DNA of 64,000 nucleotides from Candidatus Mediterraneibacter intestinavium (lineage in GTDB: Bacteria > Bacillota > Clostridia > Lachnospirales > Lachnospiraceae), in the NCBI GenBank assembly GCA_019119205.1, contig DWXK01000006.1, positions 62,001 through 126,000 on the forward strand. Reading direction: 5' to 3'. The notes under the pieces are model-generated. The model was not told where the DNA came from. It ran no database searches and worked only from the letters and a program-made list of their open reading frames with translations. Position 1 is the first letter of the stretch, and every line of letters starts with the position of its first letter. A program made the translations under genes and the position numbers. Of the stretch, positions 18,167 to 27,274 are shown one piece after another.

Positions 18167-20103
18167 TCGTAAAAATGAAATTTATCAACATCTCCGGACC
18201 GCGGGGCGACATTGACCGCGTAACAGACCTGTATCTCTCAAGATATGAGATACAGCTCGAATCCGCATTGTCCGAACTCAAGACAGTGGACAACTTAAGG
18301 CCGTTCGTAGAGATCAATCCTTACCGCGAGGTTCTGAACAAAGCGATCGAGTTCGTCGGCTATCTTCCGAACGCAGACGATGTCACTCCGGACACATCGC
18401 TCGGTCTGGATGACATGTTCGAACTTGTACGAAAGGCAAATGAAGATTACCAGAATCTTCAGGAAAAGAAAGAAAAACTGAAAAAGAAGATCGAGGAGCT
18501 TCGTGCAAAACAGCAGATCATCGCTCCCTTCCGCCCCATGGACTGCGACCTCCACAGGGTCCTGCAGTACCACTATATCACCTACCGCTTCGGCAGGATC
18601 GCCGTTGAGTTTTACCATAAGATGCAGAAGTATCTCATGGATGACCTGGGTGCCATTTTCGTAGAAGGAGAACGGGACGAAAGTTTTGTGTACGGGGCTT
18701 ATTTTGTTTCCCCTGCTGAGGCACAGAAGGTAGACGCAGTTTTCCGCTCCCTCCACTTCGAGCGGATCGAACTCAAAGACGAATTCGAGGGAACTCCTTC
18801 CTATGCTTATCAGTCACTGGAGCGTGAGATCGCCCGGATCAACCTGGAGATCCAGGATCTGGACAAAGAAGCCGGAGAGATGTTATCCGACCGCGCTCCT
18901 CAGCTCGTAGCAGCGAGGAACCGTCTGGAAGAACTCTCCAACAACTTCGACGTCCGCAAACTTGCGGCACGCATGGAGGATAACAAAGAAGATTACTACA
19001 TCCTCTGCGGCTGGATGGCAGAGGACGACGTAGAGAAGTTCTTAAAAGAGATCGAGGACGATGACAAAGTATTCGTGGTGGTCGAGGACGACCATGACGC
19101 CTACTTCGGGGAACCCCCTACCAAACTGGAGAATCCGAAGCTGTTCAAGCCTTTCGAGATGTTCGTCCAGATGTACGGACTCCCGGCTCACAATGAGATC
19201 GATCCCACCGTGTTCGTGGGACTGACCTACTCCTTTATCTTCGGCGTCATGTTCGGAGATGTGGGACAGGGGCTTCTGCTCCTGATCGGCGGCGCCCTGA
19301 TCTATCACTTTAAGAAGGCGCCTCTTGCAGGGATCATCGCTTCAGCCGGTGTGTTCTCTACCATATTTGGTTTCCTGTTCGGGAGTATCTTCGGATTCGA
19401 GGACGTGATACCCGCCTTGTGGATCCGTCCCATCGACCATATGACGACGCTCCCGTTCCTGGGCCGCCTGAACACCGTGTTCATCGTGGCCGTGGGATTC
19501 GGAATGCTCCTGATCATGGTCGCCATGGTGCTCCACATCATCAACGCCATCCGGAGCAAAGATGTGGGAGGCGCATGGTTTGATGCGAACGGAGTTGCCG
19601 GACTCGTTTTCTATGCGGCAGTGGTCGCAGTCCTGGTGCTTTTCTTCACCGGGAACCCGCTCCCGGGCGGTATCTTATTTGCCGTCATGTTCGGAGTTCC
19701 GCTGCTCCTGATCCTGTTTAAGGAACCGCTGACACGGATCATCCAGAAACGGGCTGACAAAATGGAGGAGAGCAAGGCAATGTTCCTCGTCCAGGGATTC
19801 TTCGAGATGTTCGAGACCCTGCTGAGCTACTTTTCCAACACGATCTCCTTCATCCGTATCGGCGCGTTCGCGGTCAGCCATGCCGCGATCATGGAAGTGG
19901 TGCTGCAGCTCGCCGGAGCAGAGAGCGGCAGTCCCAACTGGCTCGGAGTGATCTTCGGCAACCTGTTTGTCTGCGGTTTTGAAGGACTGATCGTGGGCAT
20001 CCAGGTACTCCGTCTGGAATACTATGAACTGTTCAGCCGCTATTACAAGGGAAGCGGCAGGGCATTCGACCCATATACAAAAAAGAAAACGAATAAAAAG
20101 TAG
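18163..20103 (+). CDS. V-type ATPase 116-kDa subunit I
   Basis: 646 aa; N-terminal cytoplasmic half plus multi-TM C-terminus with GVMFGDVGQGLLLLIGG and FSNTISFIRIGAFAVSHAA. Confidence 0.95.
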   Translation: MIVKMKFINISGPRGDIDRVTDLYLSRYEIQLESALSELKTVDNLRPFVEINPYREVLNKAIEFVGYLPNADDVTPDTSLGLDDMFELVRKANEDYQNLQEKKEKLKKKIEELRAKQQIIAPFRPMDCDLHRVLQYHYITYRFGRIAVEFYHKMQKYLMDDLGAIFVEGERDESFVYGAYFVSPAEAQKVDAVFRSLHFERIELKDEFEGTPSYAYQSLEREIARINLEIQDLDKEAGEMLSDRAPQLVAARNRLEELSNNFDVRKLAARMEDNKEDYYILCGWMAEDDVEKFLKEIEDDDKVFVVVEDDHDAYFGEPPTKLENPKLFKPFEMFVQMYGLPAHNEIDPTVFVGLTYSFIFGVMFGDVGQGLLLLIGGALIYHFKKAPLAGIIASAGVFSTIFGFLFGSIFGFEDVIPALWIRPIDHMTTLPFLGRLNTVFIVAVGFGMLLIMVAMVLHIINAIRSKDVGGAWFDANGVAGLVFYAAVVAVLVLFFTGNPLPGGILFAVMFGVPLLLILFKEPLTRIIQKRADKMEESKAMFLVQGFFEMFETLLSYFSNTISFIRIGAFAVSHAAIMEVVLQLAGAESGSPNWLGVIFGNLFVCGFEGLIVGIQVLRLEYYELFSRYYKGSGRAFDPYTKKKTNKK

Positions 20104-20115
20104 GAGGATTCTACC

Positions 20116-20550
20116 ATGACATTAGCAACGAAAATCATCTTTATCGCAGCCCTGATCTTAAGCATCATCATCCCGTTCGGATATTATCTGATCGGCGAGA
20201 AAAACAAGAAACGCTACAAACGCACCATCGGCGTAAATGCATTTTTCTTTTTCGGCGCATTCGCACTGGCGTCCATCATGATGTTGGGGGGACCGGATGT
20301 CCAGGCAGCTGAGGCGGCGGCTTCCGGTTCCGGTCTCGCAGAAGGACTCGGATACATCGCAGCCGCACTTGTAACAGGACTCTCCTGTATCGGAGGCGGT
20401 ATCGCAGTTGCAAGCGCAGCAAGCGCGGCGCTCGGAGCACTGAGCGAGGACTCCACCATCCTTGGTAAATCCCTCATTTTCGTAGGACTTGCAGAAGGTG
20501 TCTGCCTCTACGGACTGATCATCTCCTTCATGATATTAGGAAACCTGTAA
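20116..20550 (+). CDS. V-type ATPase subunit K (membrane rotor)
   Basis: 144 aa, four TM; GLAEGVCLYGLIISFMIL carries the ion-binding Glu. Confidence 0.93.
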   Translation: MTLATKIIFIAALILSIIIPFGYYLIGEKNKKRYKRTIGVNAFFFFGAFALASIMMLGGPDVQAAEAAASGSGLAEGLGYIAAALVTGLSCIGGGIAVASAASAALGALSEDSTILGKSLIFVGLAEGVCLYGLIISFMILGNL

Positions 20551-20558
20551 ACCAGTGA

Positions 20559-20691
20559 GCAGTGCGGGAAAGCACGAAATGACAGCATCTGCAGGCTCGC
20601 CTGCAAGGGCTGGCATTTTCGGGATTTTCCATAGGGCGCACGCCCGTCAGCGAGAAGGAGCGGCTCCGCCGCGGATTCGAGCTGGCACTGC
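20559..20691. repeat. Multi-hairpin GC-rich intergenic element between K and F genes
   Basis: Closing stem GCAGTGC/GCACTGC (20559-20565/20685-20691); inner hairpins GCAGGCtcGCCTGC (20591-20604, extended by AAATG..CAGC/GCTG..CATTT), GGGCGcaCGCCC (20634-20645), GGAGcggCTCC (20657-20667). Confidence 0.8.
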
Positions 20692-20741
20692 GAACGAACG
20701 ACACAGACATACCGTCGTGCAGAAAAGGAAGGATACGCAAC

Positions 20742-21050
20742 ATGAAAATGTATCTGATCAGTGATAATGTCGACACCTACACAGGCATGCGCCTTGCCGG
20801 AGTGGACGGCGTCGTTGTCCATGAACGGGAAGAACTCCACCAGGCACTTGAAAATGTGCTGGCAGACAAAAGTGTGGGCATCGTACTGCTCACGGAAAAA
20901 TTCGGGCGCGAGTTCCCGGACATCATCGACACCTTCCGCCTGGAACGAAAAATGCCGCTCCTGGTCGAGATCCCGGACCGGCACGGGACCGGCAGAAAGA
21001 AAGACTTTATCACATCCTATATCACCGAAGCAATCGGACTGAAGCTGTAA
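20742..21050 (+). CDS. V-type ATPase subunit F
   Basis: 102 aa MKMYLISDNVDTYTGMRLAGVDGVVVHEREEL..VGIVLLTEKFG; RBS AAGGAAGG. Confidence 0.9.
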   Translation: MKMYLISDNVDTYTGMRLAGVDGVVVHEREELHQALENVLADKSVGIVLLTEKFGREFPDIIDTFRLERKMPLLVEIPDRHGTGRKKDFITSYITEAIGLKL

Positions 21051-21122
21051 CAGGCCCCGCATCATCGCAAAACCGCGCCATAGCTGAACTGTTACCAAAA
21101 TTGTAAAAAGGAGGGATTCCTC

Positions 21123-21710
21123 TTGACTCTGGAAGAAAAGATCGCACACCTGCAGTCCACATCCATGGAACAGGCAAGAGCGGAAGGCAACGCCATCATC
21201 GACTCCCACCGTGAGGCGCTGGAAAAGGTCTTTGAAGACCACAAGGCAGAAGCCATCCGCCAGGCGGAAACGCGCATCAAGGCAGAGACTACCAACGCGA
21301 AGCTCATGCTCAACCAGGCTTCCGCCAAGTCTCAGCTGGAGATCAAGCGCCGCCAGGGAAAGGTCCAGCAGGAACTGAAAGATAAGATTTTTGACGAGGC
21401 TCGCAGTCTCGTTGACGACTATATGAAAACGGAAGCCTACACAGACTTCCTCATCAAATGTATCAAACAGGCAGGACACTACGCGGGAACTGATCCCGTC
21501 GTCATCTACCTCAATCCGTCCGACGAGGCAAAACGTCCGGAACTTGAGGATGCCACAGGCGTCCACCTGACCATCAGCGCCGAAGATTTCATCGGCGGTA
21601 TACGCGCGGTGATCCGCGCCCGCAATATCCTGATCGATAATTCGTTCAAGACACAGCTGCGGAATGAGTATGACAAATTTATGTTTTTAGGAGGTGACGG
21701 TATTGCTTAA
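21123..21710 (+). CDS. V-type ATPase subunit E
   Basis: 195 aa coiled-coil N-terminus plus GGIRAVIRARNILIDNSFKTQL. Confidence 0.9.
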   Translation: MTLEEKIAHLQSTSMEQARAEGNAIIDSHREALEKVFEDHKAEAIRQAETRIKAETTNAKLMLNQASAKSQLEIKRRQGKVQQELKDKIFDEARSLVDDYMKTEAYTDFLIKCIKQAGHYAGTDPVVIYLNPSDEAKRPELEDATGVHLTISAEDFIGGIRAVIRARNILIDNSFKTQLRNEYDKFMFLGGDGIA

Positions 21711-23472
21711 GACCGGAACTATCTACGGGATCAACGGGCCCGTCATTTACCTGAAAGGAAACACCGGTTTCCGCATGTCGGAGATGGTTTATGTAGGAGA
21801 GCAGAAACTGGTCGGCGAGGTCATCGCCCTGGACAAGGATATGACCACGATCCAGGTATATGAAGAGACGACCGGGCTGCGCCCTGGGGAAGAAGTGGTG
21901 GCGAGCGGAAACGCAGTCTCTGTCACACTTGCCCCCGGTATCCTGAACAACATCTTTGACGGCATCGAACGTCCGCTGGAGCGGATCGCAGAATCCTCCG
22001 GCGGCGCATTCATCACCCGGGGAGTCAGCGTGGATTCCCTGGACAGACAGAAAAAATGGAAGACGCATATCACGGTGCATGAGGGACAGTATCTCCACGG
22101 GGGCGACATCATCGCCGAGGTGCCTGAGACCCATGCCATCGTTCATAAATGTATGGTCCCCCCATATGTAGAGGGAACCGTCAAAAAGATCGTACCTGAC
22201 GGGGACTACACTATTGACGAGACTCTGGTCACCCTGGAACTCTCCAACGGTTCCACTAAAGAGCTGACCATGACACAGCACTGGCCGATCCGTACGCCCC
22301 GCCCGACCCATCACCGTTTTTCCGCCTCGGTCCCCCTGGTAACGGGACAGCGTATCATCGATACCATGTTCCCCATCGCCAAAGGCGGCACTGCTGCTAT
22401 CCCCGGAGGATTCGGGACCGGAAAGACCATGACACAGCATCAGATCGCGAAATGGGCGGACGCGGATATCATCATCTATATCGGCTGCGGCGAACGTGGG
22501 AACGAGATGACCCAGGTCCTGGAAGAGTTCGGCGAACTGACTGATCCCCGCACAGGCAATCCGCTGATGGACCGGACCACGCTGATCGCCAACACATCCA
22601 ACATGCCGGTCGCTGCCCGTGAGGCAAGTATCTATACCGGGCTGACCCTTGCGGAATACTACCGCGATATGGGTTACGACGTGGCGATCATGGCAGACTC
22701 CACTTCCCGATGGGCAGAGGCTCTCCGCGAGCTGTCCGGACGTCTGGAGGAGATGCCGGCGGAGGAAGGTTTCCCCGCTTATCTTGCCTCCCGTCTCTCC
22801 GCATTCTATGAGAGAGCGGGCATGATGCACAACTTAAACGGGACCGACGGTTCCGTCACCATAATCGGAGCCGTCTCCCCCCAGGGCGGTGATTTCTCCG
22901 AACCTGTAACGCAGAATACCAAGCGTTTCGTGCGCTGTTTCTGGGGACTGGACAAGAGCCTTGCTTATTCCAGGCATTTCCCCGCGATCCACTGGCTGAC
23001 CAGCTACAGTGAATATCTGACGGACTTAAGCCACTGGTATCAGGACAATGTCTCCCCGAAATTCGTGGACTACCGCAACCGGCTGATGGCGCTTCTGAAC
23101 CAGGAGAGCAGCCTCCTGGAGATCGTCAAGCTGATTGGAAGCGACGTTCTTCCCGACGACCAGAAACTGGTGCTGGAGATCGCCCGCGTGATCCGCCTCG
23201 GTTTCCTCCAGCAGAACGCATTCCACAAAGATGACACCTGTGTCACAATGGAGAAGCAGTTCCTGATGATGGAGACTATCCTGTATCTCTACAAGCAGGC
23301 GCGCACACTCGTCACGATGGGGCATCCCATGTCCGTGCTGAAGTCGGAAAATATCTTCGAGCGTGTCATCGCCATCAAATACGATGTACCGAACGACCGT
23401 CTCGAGATGTTCGCCCAGTATCACCGCGACATCGACGCGTTCTATCAGCGCGTACTCGAGAAAAACGCATAA
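21694..23472 (+). CDS. V-type ATPase catalytic subunit A
   Basis: 592 aa; P-loop GGFGTGKTMTQHQ, GCGERGNEMTQVL, MADSTSRWAEALRE. Confidence 0.97.
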   Translation: MTVLLKTGTIYGINGPVIYLKGNTGFRMSEMVYVGEQKLVGEVIALDKDMTTIQVYEETTGLRPGEEVVASGNAVSVTLAPGILNNIFDGIERPLERIAESSGGAFITRGVSVDSLDRQKKWKTHITVHEGQYLHGGDIIAEVPETHAIVHKCMVPPYVEGTVKKIVPDGDYTIDETLVTLELSNGSTKELTMTQHWPIRTPRPTHHRFSASVPLVTGQRIIDTMFPIAKGGTAAIPGGFGTGKTMTQHQIAKWADADIIIYIGCGERGNEMTQVLEEFGELTDPRTGNPLMDRTTLIANTSNMPVAAREASIYTGLTLAEYYRDMGYDVAIMADSTSRWAEALRELSGRLEEMPAEEGFPAYLASRLSAFYERAGMMHNLNGTDGSVTIIGAVSPQGGDFSEPVTQNTKRFVRCFWGLDKSLAYSRHFPAIHWLTSYSEYLTDLSHWYQDNVSPKFVDYRNRLMALLNQESSLLEIVKLIGSDVLPDDQKLVLEIARVIRLGFLQQNAFHKDDTCVTMEKQFLMMETILYLYKQARTLVTMGHPMSVLKSENIFERVIAIKYDVPNDRLEMFAQYHRDIDAFYQRVLEKNA

Positions 23473-23487
23473 GGAGGGAACCGATTC

Positions 23488-24873
23488 ATGTCAATTGAAT
23501 ATTTAGGCTTAAGCAGCATCAACGGCCCTCTGATCGCACTGGAGGGCATACAGGACGCGTTCTATGACGAGATTGTGGAGTTCGTCGTGGACGGCACCGA
23601 GAGAAAGATCGGACGCATCATCGAGATCTACGAGGACAAAGCTGTCATCCAGGTATTTGAAGGCTCCGAGAACATGTCTCTGAAGAATACACACACAAAG
23701 CTCACCGGGCATCCCATGGAGATCGCGCTGTCCCCGGATATGCTGGGACGCACCTTCAACGGGATCGGGCAGCCAATCGACGACCTCGGCCCCATCGTCT
23801 CCACACTGAAACGGGACGTCAACGGGCTTCCGCTGAACCCTGTGCGCCGGGAATACCCCAGGAACTATATCCACACAGGTATCTCCGCCATCGACGGGCT
23901 GACCACCCTGATCCGCGGACAGAAGCTCCCCATCTTCTCAGGGAACGGGCTTCCCCACGACCAGCTCGCAGCGCAGATCGTAAAGCAGGCTTCCCTGGGC
24001 GAAGGTTCCGATGAACAGTTTGCCATCGTGTTCGCCGCCATGGGCGTCAAGCATGACGTCGCCGACTTCTTCCGCAACACCTTTGAGGAAAGCGGCGTTG
24101 CCGACCACGTGGCCATGTTCCTGAACCTGGCAAACGATCCGGTGGTCGAGCGTCTGATCACACCGAAAGTCGCTCTCACCGTTGCAGAATATCTTGCGTT
24201 TGAACAGCATATGCACATCCTGGTCATCCTGACAGACATGACCTCCTTCGCGGAGGCTATGCGTGAGGTTTCCTCCTCCAAGGGAGAGATCCCCAGCCGT
24301 AAAGGATATCCGGGATACTTATACAGTGAACTTGCAACGCTCTACGAGCGCGCCGGCATCGTTCAGGGAGTGAACGGTTCTGTGACCCAGCTTCCTATCC
24401 TGACCATGCCCAACGACGATATCACCCACCCGATCCCCGACCTGACCGGATATATCACGGAGGGGCAGATCGTGCTGGACCGTCCTCTGAACGGGCAGTC
24501 GATCTATCCGCCGATCAATATCCTTCCTTCCCTCTCCCGTCTGATGAAGGACGGCATCGGAGAAGGCTACACCCGGGAAGACCATCAGGATCTGGCAAAC
24601 CAGCTCTTCTCCGCTTACGCAAAAGTGGGTGACGCAAGAAATCTCGCCTCCGTCATCGGTGAAGACGAGCTCTCCCCGATCGATAAGAAATACCTGGAAT
24701 TCGGAAAGGAATTCGAGGAACACTATATCGGTCAGGGCGTAGAAGAAAACCGGAGCATGGAGGAAACGCTCGACCTGGGATGGAAACTTCTCGGAAAACT
24801 TCCAAGAGAAGAACTCGACCGCGTCGATACGAAGATCCTCGACAAGTACTATAAACCTGAAGCGGAAGAATAA
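23488..24873 (+). CDS. V-type ATPase subunit B
   Basis: 461 aa; [37 protein letters not shown]. Confidence 0.97.
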   Translation: MSIEYLGLSSINGPLIALEGIQDAFYDEIVEFVVDGTERKIGRIIEIYEDKAVIQVFEGSENMSLKNTHTKLTGHPMEIALSPDMLGRTFNGIGQPIDDLGPIVSTLKRDVNGLPLNPVRREYPRNYIHTGISAIDGLTTLIRGQKLPIFSGNGLPHDQLAAQIVKQASLGEGSDEQFAIVFAAMGVKHDVADFFRNTFEESGVADHVAMFLNLANDPVVERLITPKVALTVAEYLAFEQHMHILVILTDMTSFAEAMREVSSSKGEIPSRKGYPGYLYSELATLYERAGIVQGVNGSVTQLPILTMPNDDITHPIPDLTGYITEGQIVLDRPLNGQSIYPPINILPSLSRLMKDGIGEGYTREDHQDLANQLFSAYAKVGDARNLASVIGEDELSPIDKKYLEFGKEFEEHYIGQGVEENRSMEETLDLGWKLLGKLPREELDRVDTKILDKYYKPEAEE

Positions 24874-24891
24874 CACTGTCATTAAGGCAGC

Positions 24892-24931
24892 GCGGTCAGA
24901 AAGGGCTTCCTCTCTGACCGCAGCTGTCTTT
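24892..24931 (+). terminator. Intrinsic terminator after subunit B
   Basis: GCGGTCAGA/TCTGACCGC stem followed by GTCTTTTTC. Confidence 0.8.
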
Positions 24932-25049
24932 TTCATATCCGGGATTCCTTACAGTTTGTATCGCCTGGTCTGCATCCTTTCATCACAAGCGGGGCACACC
25001 CGCCAGACTAAACGCAGCAAGAAAATAAAACATCCTCCCCATAGGATGC

Positions 25050-25484
25050 ATGATCTACTTCAGCGCGAACCAGTTCAACTTCGGTGGAAATATGGTCTCA
25101 TACGTTCTCTACGACGGAAATCTGTACCGCATATTTATCGGCAACGAATCCAACAGAACAGCCCAGCTTGTCAGCAAGTATTTAAGTTCATCCATGGGTG
25201 CTACGATATTAAAAAAAGGCGAGCAGGACAGACAGAGGGATCAGCAGCTTCTAGTCCAAGGCTCTTATCTGCACACACAGTTAAATAAAAACGACTGTTG
25301 GAAAATACTGGAAGTGGAAGACATTGTCTCCAAAAAAGATTGTTACAGGATCCGCTGTCTGATCGAGAAAGGGCGCAGCCGGAAAAAATGCAGAAAATCA
25401 TTATACATCCGTCCCGGATACAATAATTATGATCAGCTGATCAGATGCTTTGAGTATCTGAAGGAGTGTTCAAAGGAAAAGTAA
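25050..25484 (+). CDS. Hypothetical protein (start may be 25092)
   Basis: Uninterrupted 144-codon ORF in the block between subunits B and D; MVSYVLYDGNLYRIFIGNES...; no family recognised. Confidence 0.6.
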   Translation: MIYFSANQFNFGGNMVSYVLYDGNLYRIFIGNESNRTAQLVSKYLSSSMGATILKKGEQDRQRDQQLLVQGSYLHTQLNKNDCWKILEVEDIVSKKDCYRIRCLIEKGRSRKKCRKSLYIRPGYNNYDQLIRCFEYLKECSKEK

Positions 25485-25532
25485 TCTTTTTTCTTCCCAA
25501 CCAAAAGCGAATACAGATGGGAGCCGAATCAT

Positions 25533-25874
25533 ATGTTCAAATGTAAAAATTGTAATACAGAGATCCATCTTCAAAACAAAGGAGTACGCGCGGAGACACT
25601 GATCGTTCTCTGTCCCTGCTGCCACACTGTCGTTGAAGCATCGAGCTGTTACGGCTTTGGTCCGGTATGGCCGGCATGCATCTACTGTGGAGACAGACTC
25701 GTTGCCGAATTAAAAAAGACCGGGCCTTACCGGGACAATATCTTCGAGCTTTGGATACTCGGCGAAAAAGTCCCTTTTCCTCTAAGCGATGAGTTGAGAA
25801 AAGAAAATTACAAACGGCATTTTGAAATCTGTGATCTGGTCATCGAGCTTCTCAGAGAAAGAAACATCTGCTGA
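25533..25874 (+). CDS. Small zinc-ribbon protein
   Basis: 113 aa; CKNCNTE...LCPCCHTVVEASSCYGFGPVWPACIYCGDR, multiple CxxC. Confidence 0.7.
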   Translation: MFKCKNCNTEIHLQNKGVRAETLIVLCPCCHTVVEASSCYGFGPVWPACIYCGDRLVAELKKTGPYRDNIFELWILGEKVPFPLSDELRKENYKRHFEICDLVIELLRERNIC

Positions 25875-25986
25875 CTTTTCTGTTACTGTCTCATTGCATG
25901 GTCCTGTAAAATGCGATATGCTTGAAAGAAGAACCATGCCAATTTTAACTGATCCAATCACAGAAAAAAAAACAGGAGGCTTTCAT

Positions 25987-26472
25987 ATGAGACTTTTTAT
26001 TGCGATCCGGCTTTCTGAGGAAATGAAGAAGGCGCTTGTCGCATGTATGCACGATTTAAAAAAGCAGGGCGTGGATGGGAATTATGTTCCGGCCCAGAAC
26101 CTGCACATGACTCTCGCATTTATCGGTGAATATGACGATCCTTCCAAAGTAAAAGAAGCGATCCGCAGAGTGCCCCTTCCGGAATTCAGGCTGACCCTCT
26201 CGGAAAAAGGGAACTTTGGGAATATCCTGTGGGCGGGCGTAAAGGGCAATCAGAAACTGAAGACTTATGTGAAAGACCTGAGAGCCGCACTTTCTGCGGA
26301 AGGGATCCCCTTTGACAACGAAAAGTTCGTCCCCCATATCACCCTGATCCGAAAGGTATCTGCGAAAAAGCCGTATCAGGTCCATTTGCCGAAAGCGGAA
26401 ATGACTGTAAAGAAGGCGTCGCTGATGAGATCGGAACAGAAAAACGGGAAGATAGTATATAAAGAGCTTTGA
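25987..26472 (+). CDS. thpR: RNA 2',3'-cyclic phosphodiesterase (2'-5' RNA ligase family)
   Basis: Two HxTL/I motifs (LHMTLAFIGE, PHITLIRK); RBS AGGAGG. Confidence 0.9.
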   Translation: MRLFIAIRLSEEMKKALVACMHDLKKQGVDGNYVPAQNLHMTLAFIGEYDDPSKVKEAIRRVPLPEFRLTLSEKGNFGNILWAGVKGNQKLKTYVKDLRAALSAEGIPFDNEKFVPHITLIRKVSAKKPYQVHLPKAEMTVKKASLMRSEQKNGKIVYKEL

Positions 26473-26797
26473 TGCCTCTCTTTCTTTCCGAACAGGAACT
26501 TATCAATATTATTTGTGCAAAGGGTGCTGAAATGAACCATTCGGAATTTAAAAGAATATTAGAAAACTGTGTTGCTGTTTTGACTCTAATATGCAGAATA
26601 TTATCATGCCGGTGATCGAGGGAGGAATCTCCCGATATTTTGAGATATTCCCTCACGCCGTTCATTCTGCAAAACGCACTTTGAAAGAATATCTTAACGC
26701 GAGCGATGTCTAATACAGTGAATAATAAATAATCAGCCATTCATTTTTCAACCAGCAGGATTCATAAGTCAATTCAACACAAGGGAGGAAAACCGCC

Positions 26798-27259
26798 ATG
26801 GATTTCAAAGTTATAAGAGCAACCGAGACTTATCAGCAGGCAGGCGCCTACTATGTCCGCATTCAGGCAATGGCGAGACAGTATCACATCACGCTGCGGG
26901 AAGAATTTGACGAGTATGATACGCCCGATACAAAATATATCGTCATCCTTGACGGTGAATTTCCCGTCGCCACCTGCCGTTTATATGAACTGCCGGAGGA
27001 TGAGGAACCCGTTCCCGCCATGATGCTCGGACGGATCGTAGTCCTTCCCGAGTACAGGAAACAGGGACTGGGGCGCCTTGTCGTTACAGAGGCTGAGAAA
27101 TGGGCAAAAGAACTGGGATGCCGGAAAGCCGTACTGGACAGCCGGGATGTAGCAGTCGGATTCTACGAGAAACTGGGATATACAGCCGACTACAACAGAA
27201 AAGTACACGGATGGACATTCAACTGCATCCATATGGAAAAGATGCTGGTACAGGATTGA
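26798..27259 (+). CDS. GNAT-family N-acetyltransferase
   Basis: IVVLPEYRKQGLGRLVVTEAEKWAKELGC; VGFYEKLGYT. Confidence 0.9.
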   Translation: MDFKVIRATETYQQAGAYYVRIQAMARQYHITLREEFDEYDTPDTKYIVILDGEFPVATCRLYELPEDEEPVPAMMLGRIVVLPEYRKQGLGRLVVTEAEKWAKELGCRKAVLDSRDVAVGFYEKLGYTADYNRKVHGWTFNCIHMEKMLVQD

Positions 27260-27274
27260 GAAGGAGGTTTTCCT

